Part shown: positions 1 to 10,278 of the stretch, piece by piece
Layout: each line of letters begins with the position of its first letter
Position numbering within the stretch: position 1 is the first letter of the stretch
Assembly (NCBI GenBank): GCA_947044405.1
Contig: CAMRHE010000502.1
Span: 1 to 64,000 of the forward strand
Source of the DNA: Leptodactylus fallax
Taxonomy: Eukaryota; Chordata; Amphibia; Anura; Leptodactylidae
Reading direction: 5' to 3'
DNA: 64,000 nucleotides
Program-made: the position numbers and the translations under genes
Notes under the pieces: generated by a model
What the model saw: the letters and a program-made list of their open reading frames with translations, nothing else
Databases searched by the model: none
Told to the model about the DNA's origin: nothing

Positions 1-764
1 TTTTAACCCTTTAGATTTCTAATGCATTTCATCCTTCAACCAGTAACATTTTATTCCTCTCTTCATTCAAGATTTCAAAACTTTTTAAATTCTTTATTAC
101 TGACGATTTACTAAACCTCTTGTATTTTGTGAGTACATATGACTTTTTGATCAGTTTTTATTACTTTTCCTTTTGAGAGGTAAGATTAATGAAAACTATC
201 AATCCTGGCATCTGAAGGTTAAGGTTTATAGTTTTTATCATGTACAATAAATACACATGTACTCATTTTTTATAGTAATAGAAACATATTGTTTGTTATT
301 GCTTTATTTCTGCAAAATCACATAGGTGTTGCAGTTAGCATTGACTGCAGAATCAAAAGGGGTTACATTGCAATTATGCTATCTGATTGATAATGAGAGG
401 AGATTTCATGAACAAAAGTCCATGGCATGCACTCCCCTGGGGTCATCTGAAGTCACAAGGACAGGAGAATGAAGAATTCATTCTCTGCATGTGTTCTCCT
501 GAAGAATGATTGAAGTGAAGACTGCGAGTATATGCAGCTACAGTTTAACCATTTATACTTCATCTACTGAAGTAAAACAATCTAAAACAAGACTGAGATT
601 GTGGCTCTAGCCCCCGTGGGTCTGGATTTGGAACCATTTAAGTAACTTCTGATTTTGCAGCTTCACTGAACGTCTCCTGCACGGAGTAAACTATAATGTA
701 CTTTGCTGAAAACCCGAGCTAAATGTTGTTGAACCTGAGGAAATGTTCAAAGTTGTCATGGGGT
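1..764. other. intergenic, nothing recognised
   Basis: AT-rich DNA without a convincing coding region on either strand. No match to the receptor genes or to the transposon families elsewhere in the window was seen. It lies just left of a segment that resembles the downstream flank of the third olfactory receptor. Confidence 0.6.
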
Positions 765-1420
765 TAATGTGTTAGCTACTCTATGGCACAGAATGTTTAC
801 TTTTTTCAATGGATTTTAATGGTGTCTGTCTCCTATCAAACTTCAGTATCTTTATAAAAAGGTTAAAAACAAAGTAGCAACAAATCTACCGTGTCTGAAC
901 TTATCCTATGTATCGTTTTTTGATTTTTTTAATTTTGTTCTTTTCTAATAAATACAATGACCACAGTCCTCTCAATGTTTTAAATGTCTGAATTTCTTTA
1001 AATCTGTAATTAATATCTCCAGAATGAATTAATATTTTTTCCTGCCCGTTTCTTAAGTCTCATGGGGGAGTGGGAGCATTAGAGGCAAGTTTTTAAGTAA
1101 TACAATTTGAATGTGATGTCCCTAGCTTTATGTTGAGGTAAACTTATGTAAACATCAAGAGAAATTCAGGAATGGACTTATGTGTAAGTATAAGTAATTA
1201 AGTTAGAGATGGGTAAGAGCTCCAGGAATGCTGAGAGACCTGTAATCCAACTCATCATTCAACTACACCATATTGCCACTACCAAACAATACTATTATTT
1301 TGGGGGTTATTTTGGAACTGACAGACTCCCTTTAAGTCATGTATCTAAACTTAACTTGAATTTTATGGTGGTACATATCAAGACATATAAAGAGAATCTG
1401 ATCCTAAGTAGAGATGGGTG
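765..1420 (+). repeat. paralogous copy of olfactory-receptor downstream flank
   Basis: Similar by eye and in the same order and orientation to 57530-58420, which lies 1.2-2.1 kb beyond the third OR gene. Shared landmarks are the 'gtggcacagaat'-like start, a 'ttctaataaat' motif, 'ctttatgttgaggta', 'aggaatggactta' and 'gacagactccctttaag'. The 19-bp minisatellite of the second copy is absent here. No coding potential. It suggests another duplication unit, possibly with its OR gene outside the left edge. Confidence 0.7.
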
Positions 1421-1496
1421 AACCTATGAAGATTTGATTTGAGTTTTGATGGTTTGGTCCAAATTTTTCTTTCAGGTCAAATAAATTTGTTACAAA

Positions 1497-1535
1497 CATA
1501 GTGTATGACACTGTCAGGACTCCTAGGACTATATA
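1497..1535 (-). repeat. left fragment of 48-bp minisatellite interrupted by a transposon
   Basis: One partial unit (CATAGTGTATGACACTGTCA followed by GGACTCCTAGGACTATA) ends at the TA where the fold-back Tc1 derivative begins. The array resumes at 2279 after the element. This is direct evidence that the element landed inside a pre-existing array. Confidence 0.85.
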
Positions 1536-2276
1536 CAGTGGGGGAAAAAAAGTATTTAGTCAGCCACCAATTGTGCAAGTTCTCCCACTTAAAAAGATGA
1601 GGCCGGCCTGTAATTAACATCATAGGTAGACCTCAACTATGAGAGACAAAATGAGGGAAAAAAATCCAGCAAATCACATTGTCTGATTTTTTAAGAATTT
1701 ATTTGCAAATTATGGTGGAAAATAACTATTTGGTCACCTACAAACAAGCACGATTTCTGTCTCTCACAGACCTGTAACTTCTTCTTTAAGAGGCTCCTCT
1801 GTCCTCCACTCATTACCTGTAGTAATGGCTCCTGTTTGACATTGTTATCAGTATAACAGTATAACAGTATATTTTGTTTCTGGTGTCCTTCCACAGCTCT
1901 TTGGTCTTCACCATAGTGGAGATTGGAGTGTGACTGTTTGAGGTTGTGGACAGGTGTCTTTTATACTGATAACAATGTCAAACAGGAGCCATTACTACAG
2001 GTAATGAGTGGAGGACAGAGGAGCCTCTTAAAGAAGAAGTTACAGGTCTGTGAGAGACAGAAATCTTGCTTGTTTGTAGGTAACCAAATACTTATTTTCC
2101 ACCATAATTTGCAAATAAATCCTTTAAAAATTGGACAATGTGATTTTCTGGATTTGTTTTCTCATTTTGTCATAGTTGAGGTCTATCTATGATGTCAATT
2201 ACAGGCCGGCCTCATCTTTCTAAGTGGGAGAACTTGCACAATTGGTGGCTGACTAAATACTTTTTTTTCCCCACTG
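1536..2276. mobile_element. fold-back Tc1-type derivative (two inverted copies of one end)
   Basis: Starts CAGTGGGG and ends CCCCACTG, flanked by TA on both sides. The left arm (1536-1862) matches the first ~330 bp of the Tc1-like element at 62319-63866. From about 1875 the sequence is the reverse complement of that same 5' region, running back through the start-codon area and leader to the terminus. Both ends therefore derive from the transposase-proximal 5' end, and the element is a ~740-bp imperfect palindrome with no transposase. The open frames in it only read through terminal DNA. Confidence 0.85.
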
Positions 2277-2945
2277 TATCTATAAAATATAATGTATGAC
2301 ACTGTCAGGACTCCTAGGACTATATATCTATAAAACATAGTGTATGACACTGTCAGGGCTCCTAGGACTATATATCTATAAAACATAGTGTATGACACTG
2401 TCAGGACTCCTAGGACTATATATCTATAATACATAGTGTATGACACTGTCAGGGCTCCTAGGACTATATATCTATAATACATAGTGTATGACACTGTCAG
2501 GACTCCTAGGACTATATATCTATATAACATAGTGTATGACACTGTCAGGACTCCTAGGACTATATAGCTATAAAACATAGTGTATGACACTGTCAGGGCT
2601 CCTAGGACTATATATCTATAAAACATAGTGTATGACACTGTCAGGACTCCTAGGACTATATATCTATAAAACATAGTGTATGACACTGTCAGGGCTCCTA
2701 GGACTATATATCTATAATACATAGTGTATGACACTGTCAGGGCTCCTAGGACTATATATCTATAAAACATAGTGTATGACACTGTCAATACTCCTTGGAC
2801 TATATATCTATAATACATAGTGTATGACACTGTCAGGACTCCTAGGACTATATATCTATAATACATAGTGTATGACACTGTCAGGACTCCTAGCACTATA
2901 TATCTATAAAACATAGTGTATGACACTGTCAGGGCTCCTAAGACT
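2277..2945 (-). repeat. 48-bp minisatellite, block A
   Basis: About 14 tandem units of ~48 bp, consensus beginning CTCCTAGGACTATATATCTA and continuing with AAAACATAGTGTATGACACTGTCAGG. Variation is mainly GGGCTCC versus GGACTCC and aatacata versus aaacata. The same family, inverted, forms the large array at 49653-54125. Since 48 is a multiple of three, long meaningless open frames run through it. Confidence 0.95.
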
Positions 2946-3234
2946 CTATAAAATTTCTGAAGCCAGAAGAGATACAGGACTGCCCTGTCTGGACTGCAAA
3001 CTACTGGACACTGCTGAACCTTAAGGACCCACGCAACAGTCCAACACTGTTGATAAGATCGACAGGTCAGTCATTAACAAGTGATCTGATAACATTATTA
3101 AGTGGTAAATCGGACCACAGGGCCATAAATACCAAATGTAAAGTATTGGTAGTCTTCTGTCACTGACTATTACTGCTGAATAGTGAGAGACCCACTGCAG
3201 TGGTGCCTCACTGTTGATTATTGCTATAAGTAGT
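2946..3234. other. no gene recognised
   Basis: Unique-looking sequence between two minisatellites. The last ~60 bases start to resemble the 41-bp unit that follows. No supported coding region. Confidence 0.5.
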
Positions 3235-3630
3235 GTACTGGGTACTCTGTAATTTATGGTGTACCTCAGAATTCAGTTCTGGGTCTTCTGTTATATGTGG
3301 TGTACCCCATGGTTCATTGCTTGGTGCTCTGTCATAAGTGGTATACCCCAGGGTTCAGTGTTGGGTCATATATTATAAATGGTGTACCCAGGGGCAAGTG
3401 CTGGCTCCTCTGTTATATGTGGTGTGCCCCAGGGGTCAGTGTTGTGTCCTCTGTTATATTTGGTGTATCCAGAGGTTAGTGCTGGGTCCTCTGTTGAAAG
3501 TGGTCTACCCCAGTATTCAATGATGGGTCCTCTGTTATATGTGGTGTACCCCAGGGGTCAGTGCAGGGTCTTCTGCTATATGTGGTGTACCCCAGGGTTC
3601 AGTGCTGGCTACTCTGTTATATAACTTTTT
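3235..3630 (+). repeat. 41-bp minisatellite derived from a reverse-transcriptase motif
   Basis: About nine degenerate tandem units of ~41 bp (core GTGTACCCCAGGGGTCAGTG, then CTGGGTCCTCTGTTATATGTG). Each unit encodes a version of the non-LTR reverse-transcriptase motif [13 protein letters not shown]. Because 41 is not a multiple of three, the motif appears in successive frames. The last unit runs straight into genuine RT coding sequence (3585 onward), so the array seems to have expanded from within a LINE. Confidence 0.8.
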
Positions 3631-3760
3631 TATTAATGATATAGGCGATGGGATTAATAGCACTGTCTCTATTTTTGCTGAAAACACAAGTTATGTAGTA
3701 CAGAGCAGTCTATGGAGGTTGGGAGTAGTAGTACTGTATATAATATACAGATAATACAAG
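3583..3760 (+). pseudogene. non-LTR retrotransposon reverse-transcriptase fragment
   Basis: Translates as [13 protein letters not shown] followed by NFFINDIGDGINSTVSIFAE and NTSYV. This is the RT region spanning the GxPQGS motif to the catalytic FADD box, which here reads FAEN, so the catalytic aspartates are lost. The wording INDI...VSIFAxxTSY is typical of CR1/jockey-type LINEs, but the fragment is too short for firm clade assignment. It is broken beyond about 3750. Confidence 0.7.
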
Positions 3761-4195
3761 CTATGTAATTCACAACCCAATTCAAATAAGTTCAATGAAA
3801 AACCTATAGCTTTATAATGGTCAAAACACCCATTGATGAGATCCTTGAGGGATTTAGTTTTCAAAACAGTGTCAATTTAGGGGGATTCCACTGTTTTGGC
3901 ACCTCAGGGACTTTGCAAATGCTATATGATACACAACAACCATTCCATCCAAATCTGAGTTCCAAAAGACAAATAATTTGTGATCCTTTCTGAGCCCTCC
4001 CACAATTTCTCACCACAAATGGGCCATAAATTGTCTAACAAAAGTGAAAAAATATGAAGACTGCTAATTAATTTAAGTTTATTTAACTCCATATTGATAT
4101 AATCCCTGTGAAACATCTAAAGGGTTGACAAAGTTTCTAAATGCTGTATTGATTACTTTGTGGAGTTCAGATTCTAAAATGGGGTAGTTAATTGG
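3761..4195. other. dispersed repeat-like DNA, no gene
   Basis: Contains phrases such as 'aaagggttgacaaagtttct' and 'aaatggggtagtta' that echo the dispersed family at 24310-25790, but decayed. No coding region supported. Confidence 0.4.
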
Positions 4196-4196
4196 G

Positions 4197-4970
4197 GATT
4201 TCTTTTTTTCTTTTCAAATATCTTTTTATTACATTTTTTGCAGAAAGTCAATGAAACAAGTAAATATAACAAAAGGATATAGGACAATTGTATCCCCAAC
4301 AGGATATATATAAACCAGAAGTCAAATGAACAATAAGGGCCTTCATAAGGGTTCAAACATTAAGGGATTGGTAATCAACCTTTTGCATCTAATCATCTTT
4401 GGTGTGAAGGGTCCAACTCAAGAGAAAGATGTGTAAAATGAAGGGAAGTTTAAGTATATGTTAAGGGGAAGTATAGAGTCAAACATTTTTCATTGAGTAG
4501 GTGTCTCCATGCTGCTCTTTCTATGAACGAAAACCATGGTGTCCAGATGGATTTAAATTTTTGGTAGGAGTGTAGCTCCAGATGTGAAAACTTTTTCATT
4601 ATCGCAATCGGAGAAATCTTCTTGAGTAGGTGGAAAATTTGGAGGGAGAGTCAGAGGCCCAGTAAAGGGGGATAACGGCTTTAGCCGCTGATAGGAGTTG
4701 AAAACACAATTGTAAATGTAATCTTTTGGGGAAGGTAGGCCAAAGGTTTAGAAATATAATAGATGGGGAGAGAGGAACTGTATGGCCACATATCAGGTCA
4801 AAAATTTGTTGGACTTGGGACCAAAGGGTCTTTGATTTTCTCGTAATCCCACCAAATATGTAGGTATGTTCCGGTATTTTTTTGGCAATATAACACAGCA
4901 AGGGATCATAAATATTAAAACATAACTTGCACTTATACATTTAAAAAAGCCCTCTTTAGGGTATAATATT
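4197..4970 (-). mobile_element. L1 (Tx1-like) LINE, 3' end of ORF2, truncated
   Basis: On the - strand, frames around 4940-4590 contain the C-terminal signature of L1 ORF2: TGTYLHIWWDYEKIK in one frame and then LLSAAKAVIPLYWASDSP in another, matching the family pattern (GTLLHIWW..CPKI ... LLxAAKxLIxxxW). Frame changes and stops show decay. A T-rich/A-rich 3' terminal stretch lies at 4200-4240. The 5' part of the element is missing, and the sequence upstream of ~4870 belongs to an inverted repeat. Confidence 0.7.
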
Positions 4971-6510
4971 CAAAGTATCAAAAGTATCATATAAATACAG
5001 AAGTTCTCATGAAAACAGAACCGTCTACCGGTGACCGCTATTCGTAAGAAGAAAAGAGGCAAACATGAAATTTCAGTTGTTAATCCGTGTTAAATGGGGA
5101 AGGATATTATCTTACCCTATTCACCAAAAAGTGACTCCTTTCATTATAGGGACAGTCCCAATAACTCTCCCTGTGTCACCCTAAATATTTAAACTCCTTT
5201 TACATGCTACTGTAGTTGTGGAGTAGCGTCCTGCCATTGTGTGGATGATAGCTCCCCTGAAAAAGGGGTTAAAATGCAGATGCCCCCCTTCTAAACCAGT
5301 GGACATCCTGGGGGCGGGCATCAAGATTGTGAACACCTATAAGTACCTGGGTTTGCTCCTTAATAATAAGCTGGACTGGGCAGATCATATGGAGGCCCTG
5401 TACAGGAAGGGCCACAGCAGGCTCTACCTGCTTAGGAAGCTGAGAGCCTTTGGAATCCGGGGGGCACTTCTTAGGACTTTCTTCAACTCGGTAGTGGCAT
5501 CAGCCATCTTCTTTGGAGTGGCCTGCTGGGGGAGCAGTATATCAACCAGGGACAGAAATAAACTTGACGAGCTGATTAGAAGGGCCAGCTCTGTCCTGGG
5601 GAGCCCACTGGACCCAGTGCAGGTGGTGGGTGACAGAAGGATACTGTCCGTGGTGAGCTCCATGCGGGAGAAGAAGTCCCATCCCATGCATGAGACTGTG
5701 ATAGCGCTGGGCAGTACTGTCAGTGACCGACTGCTCCACCCTAAGTGTGAGAAGGAGCGCTATCGGAAGTCTTTCCTCCCCACCGCGATTAGGCTGTACA
5801 ACCAACACCGACCTAAGCGGAGATCAATACACACAGAGAACTGAAATATCTTTCTGCCTGTTAAATCCCCAGCCCCCTCCTCTGCTACTTCCTATCTGTC
5901 TGTCTACTATCAATGTAATGCCTCTCACCTTAGAACATTCCTGTACATGTTGTATTTGTATTTGTATCTGCTTATCTTATCTTATCTTTGCTGCTGTAAC
6001 ACACTGAATTTCCCCATTGTGGGACTATTAAAGGACTATTATTATTATTATTATTATTATTATTAAACAATTGACTGGGCACAGGTTTCCCCTGAATTAG
6101 GGTGTTGAGCATGTGTCGAACTGTTTCTCCACTGAGACCTCTTAACAAAATCCCCCTGAAGAGTGCCCCCCTTATTTAGGGCGTCGGAAAATTTTGTTTA
6201 AATATTTAATGTGACATAGGGAGAGTTATTGGGACTGTCCTTGTAAGGACAAAGGTCAAATTTGAGGAATAGGGTGTATGAAGGGTAAAATAACATCCTT
6301 CCCCATTTCACATGGATTAATGACTGGAATTTTGTGTTCTCCCTTTATCTTCCTAGGAATAGAGGTCACCAGTAAGACGGTTCTGTTTTTATGAGCACGT
6401 CTGTATTAATATAACACTTTTGATACTTTGAATATAAGACTCTAAAGAGGGCTATTTATAATGTATAAGTTATGCTTTAATATTTATGATCCCTTGCTGT
6501 GCTATATGAA
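4865..6510. repeat. inverted repeat (arms 4865-5195 and 6190-6510) around a LINE 3' end
   Basis: The left arm read on the - strand matches the right arm read on the + strand over ~320 bp. Shared stretches include GACGGTTCTGTTTT, ACTTTTGATACTTTGAATAT, CTAAAGAGGGC, TTTAATATTTATGATCCCTT and GGGAGAGTTATTGGGACTGT. The arms are diverged by point changes and small indels. The outer end of each arm contains L1 ORF2-like sequence. Between the arms sits the L2/CR1-like fragment at 5235-6065. The origin is unknown. Confidence 0.7.
5235..6065 (+). mobile_element. L2/CR1-type LINE 3' end with (ATT)n tail
   Basis: A 201-codon open frame (5239-5844) ends in a LINE C-terminus: YKYLGLLLNNKLDWADHMEA, LLRKLRAFGIRGALLRTFFN, WGSSISTRDRNKLDELIRRA and SFLPTAIRLYNQ. 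This is the domain after the RT fingers in L2/Rex1/CR1-type elements (family wording YLGVxLxxxLxWxxH...RxxLxRVVRxA). It is 5'-truncated just before 5239. The 3' UTR ends GAATTTCCCCATTGTGGGAC, then TATTAAAGGACTATTATT, followed by an ATT microsatellite (6038-6065), the standard tail of such LINEs. A partial relic, not a host gene. Confidence 0.8.
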
Positions 6511-8587
6511 TTGATTTTGGATCAGTAATAATAATAATAATTATAATAACTTTATGTAGCGCCAACATATAACGTAGCACTTTACAAATCAGAGGAAATA
6601 TGAACAGACAATATGAGACATTACAATGTGACAAAGAAATAAACATATCACACAATAGGAGTGAGGGTCCTGCTTGCAAGAGCTTACATTCTATGAGAAG
6701 ATACGGGGACACAAGAGGTCAGAGGGCTTGTTTGCTACAATGGTCCAGCCATCATTTAATAGAAAAGGTTGTGTAACTGAAGCTGTATGAACCCGTCACC
6801 AGCCGGTATCTGTGAATTAACAAATACTAAGTGCAAGGAGTGCAGGGTAACTTCTAGATGGAGGGGCCGGATCTGAGGACCAGAGGAGGAAGGATAAAAG
6901 GTGTTATTGTTCTGCACCTCCTCACACTACACTATGATCAGGGCACGTGATAAGCCTGACCATACAGATGTGATTTTAGGGCAGCTTTGAAGCTGCTGTA
7001 GTTGGGGATTAATCGGATTATCTTGGGTAAAGCATTTCAGAGCACCGGTGCAGCTCGAGAAAAGTCTTGGAGACGGGAGTGGGATGATCGGATAACAGGG
7101 GATGCAAGTCTTAGGTCATTGACAGAATGGAGAGGATGGTTAGGGGGGGGTAGACAGTGACGAGAGAGTAGATATAGGGGGCGCAGCACTATGGATGGAT
7201 TTGTAGGTCAGTGTGATAATTTTATATTTTATTCTGTGATGGATGGGCAACCAATACAGTGACTGACACAGGGTAGATGCGTCTGTGTATCGGTTTGACA
7301 GAAAGATGAGTCTGGCGGCCACATTCAGGACAGATTGTAGAGGGGAGAGTTTAGTAAGAGGAAGCCCAATTAGAAGAGAATTGCAATAGTGAAGACGAGA
7401 GAGAATCAGAGCGACAATGAGGGTTTTTGACGTTTCCACGGTGAGAAAAGGACGAATTCTAGAGATGTTTTTAAGGTGCAGGTGGCAAGAGCGTGCAAGT
7501 GTCTGAATATGTGGGGTAAAGGTGAGATCTGAGTCAAATACAACCCCAAGACAGCGGGCATGCTGCCTCGGGGTAATAGTAAGGCCACAGACAGAAATGG
7601 AGATATCAGGTTAGGTCAGTTAGTAGATGGAGGGAACACAAGCAGTTCATTTTTTGAAAGATTCAATTTCAGAAAAAGAGAAGACATGACGCTAGAGACA
7701 GCAGAGAGACAGTCATTGGTGTTCTGTAGTAGTGCAGGAGTGATGTCACGGGATGACGTATATAGTTGGGTATCATCTGCCTAAAGATGGTATTGAAAGC
7801 CAAATTTGCGAATGGTTTGTCCAAATGGGGCTGTGTACAGAGAGAAGAGGAGGAGACCTAGGACCGAGCCTTGAGGAACCCCAATCGCAAGGGGCAGATG
7901 AGAAGAAATAGCACCATGAAACACTAAATGAGCGGTCAGAGAGATAGGAAGAAAACCAAGAGAGAGCGTTATCCCTGAGGCCAATAGAGTGGAGCATAGT
8001 GAGGAGGAGTTTGTGGTCTACAGTGTCAAATGCTGCTGAGAGATCCAGAAGAATAAGTAGTGAATAAATCCCTTTAGATTTAGCTGTCAAGAGATTGTTG
8101 GAGACCTTTGTGAGGGCCATTTCTGTAGAGTGTAGGGCACAAAAACCTGATTGTAAGGGATCCAGGAGAGTTAACAGAGAGATAACGGATTAGGTGGGAG
8201 TAGACCAAGCATTCCAAGAGTTTAGAGATGAAGGGGAGGTTAAAGAAAGGTCGATAGTTAGCAGCACAGCATAGGTTAAGGGAGGGTTTTTTCAGTAGTG
8301 GGTCATGACAGCATGTTTGAAGGAGGAGGGAAAGATTCCAGAAGAAAGAGAGAGGTTAAAAATTTTAGTAAGGTGAGTTGTAACAGTAGGAGACAGAGAC
8401 CGATGGAGGTGTGATGGGATAGGACCACTTGTGCAAGTAGTGGGGCGAGAAGAAGAAAGGAGCTGGAAGACTTCTTCTTCTGTTACTGGGTCAAATAATA
8501 AGAGTTCACAATGAGGAGCAAGGGAGGGAAGGGGACCGCTTGGAGATTAAGTTATTTCCTGACGGATGTTGTCAATTTTGTCTTTAA
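6511..8587 (-). mobile_element. L2-like LINE, reverse-transcriptase half (continues at 13132)
   Basis: Read on the - strand from 8583 down to 6520. An N-terminal segment KDKIDNIRQEI is followed by [57 protein letters not shown] (RT motif with catalytic D), [20 protein letters not shown] and the catalytic box. The box appears as a stop plus ADDTQLYT, where the Tyr codon of YADD became TAG. The C-terminal part SRLHYCNSLLIGLPLTKLSP, LYWLPIHHRIKYKIITLTYK spans 7439-7140. The 3' end has a (TAA)n tail at 6527-6545. Several frameshifts and stops make it dead. The ORF is continuous across the TTAA into 13132-13195, which shows that the piggyBac element inserted here. Confidence 0.85.
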
Positions 8588-8898
8588 CACTAGAAGTCCC
8601 AGAAATTTCGAGCTCCCCCTTCAAGTCCTGAAAGAGGGTCAAATGACCCTTAGTCCAAACTGACAACTCTGATGGCTCCAATTAGCATTTCCTTTCATTT
8701 GTAAATGTGGCCATTGTCTGAGGAATCTGCAGGGGGGAATTGTGTTGATCCACCTCAGGTCTTGTAAGAGAGTGTAAAGAAAAGAATGTAAGCTGCTCCT
8801 GAGTGTCTGCCCACCCCCCAGCTGCATTGTTGTGCTGGGAATATTTGCTAACACCTTAGCAAATTTGCATGCAGCCTTTTGTGCTGTGGGGGATGTGA

Positions 8899-9777
8899 CT
8901 GCTTCTCAAAGTAGTCTGCGACTTGAAATCAAAGTACATCTGTAATGTCCTCCCATATCTTGGCAAGGACCCCAGTCGTCCCAGCGGGGAGAGACTGTCA
9001 GAAACTGTAGTGATGAGGCTGATGGAACCATTCATGGACAAGGGCAGAACTGTAACCACGAACAATTTCTTTACATCATTGTCACTTGCACAATGACTGC
9101 TTAGCCGGAAAACCACTATCCTCGGCACAGTCAACAAGAGTCGCCGGGAAATTCCTCAATCCGCTAGACAGATGGACCGCACTGAATTCACCACTCAGGT
9201 GTTTTCAACCACTGATGCCACACTGACAGTGTATGCACCCAAACGAAAGAAGGCCGTCTACATTCTCAGCAGCATGCACAGCGTGGTTGAGACTAAGGAT
9301 ACCAACAAAAGGAAGCCAAACACGGTCACACAATACAACCACACAAAGTGCGGTGTGGATGTAATGGACCAAATGGTGCGGGAGTACAGCCTGCATGCAG
9401 GAACACGGAGATGGCCAGTCGCCGTGTTCTACAACATGATTGACATGGCAGCACTGAATGCTCATGTTCTTTATCAGGCATGCACTGGGGTGCAGGAGAG
9501 ACGGGTGGACTTCCTGGTTGAGCTTGCAAAAGAGTTAGGTGGCTCTCATGTGACTGAAAAGAAGGCACGCAAGGAGAAACTCCTTCGGCAACAACCTTTC
9601 ACACCCAGCCCTGGCAAAAGGGCGAAGTGTCAGGTCAACCATCGATGCACGAACAATTGTGCAACTGAGAGATGTGTTTACTGCTACAAATACACGTGTG
9701 GCAAATGTACCAGGGACATACCCAGGCAGTGCCAGGTATGTTCCGACAGTGCAGACAGACTGCTGAGTAAGTGCTGA
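8899..9777 (+). pseudogene. piggyBac transposase, C-terminal part, inactive
   Basis: One reading frame covers VVCDLKSKYICNVLPYLGKD, PSRPSGERLSETVVMRLMEP, TVTTNNFFTSLSLA, GTVNKSRREIPQ, TQYNHTKCGVDVMDQMVREY, RRWPVAVFYNMIDMAALNAH and a Cys-rich C-terminal domain (CTNNCATERCVYCYKYTCGK then CxxDIPRQCQVC). These are the later part of the DDD catalytic core and the zinc-binding tail of piggyBac transposases. In-frame stops lie at 8896 (just upstream) and 9094. The second catalytic aspartate (D in TDNxFTS) is Asn here (codon 9061). The third (GVDxxDQ) is kept. The N-terminal half with the first catalytic Asp is deleted. The element is therefore dead. Confidence 0.88.
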
Positions 9778-9954
9778 AATGCTAGTCACACAAGAAGGAC
9801 ATGCCACTCACACACACACACGCAGCCCCCCACAGCAGCCTATTGTAAATATGTGTGGAATTGTTTTATTCCTTGTATTTTTTTTATTATTTTCATAACA
9901 AAAATAAAAAGCATAGAAACAAATAACAGTTGTTCTTTTGTATATTTACATTTT

Positions 9955-10278
9955 TGTATATTTAGATTCAAGTCAATGGGTGCAGAAAAAAAAAAAAATA
10001 ATGGAAAAAAAAATCACAGCTACTTGCGATATTTTTGTGATCTGTCCCATTGGTCATATAGATCACTCCTCTGGGATTTTTTCGCACGAAAAAAATCGCA
10101 CAAAAAAAAAAAAAATCGCAGGAAAATCGCACCTATGAAAAAAAATCGCACGAAAAAAAAATCGCAGGTGTGCTTGGTGCCATTGAAATACATTGGCAAA
10201 TCGCAGAAAAAAATTGCATCGCATTGCGATGCGATTTTCGCGCAACTTTTTTTCGCTAGTGTGCTTGAGGCCTTAGAC
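9955..10278. mobile_element. MITE-like repeat rich in TCGCA/TGCGA motifs
   Basis: A-rich blocks alternate with ATCGCA repeats and a short palindrome at 10218-10238 (GCATCGCATTGCGATGCGAT). The right end reads CTAGTGTGCTTGAGGCCTTA, resembling amphibian MITE termini of the 'taaggcctcatt...cacactag' kind (recollection). Its last bases served as the target site of the following hAT element. The left terminus is not defined. Confidence 0.5.

Noticed and set aside
2195..2926. 243-residue open frame on the - strand with a repeating YRYIVLGVLTVSYTM pattern
   Set aside because: It only translates the 48-bp minisatellite (48 = 16 codons). Similar frames at 51461-53839 have the same cause.
5424..5808. 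Antisense frames over the L2/CR1-like ORF
   Set aside because: Shadow frames; the + strand has the recognisable LINE domain.
9205..9807. Antisense frames over the piggyBac transposase
   Set aside because: Shadow frames of the + strand transposase.
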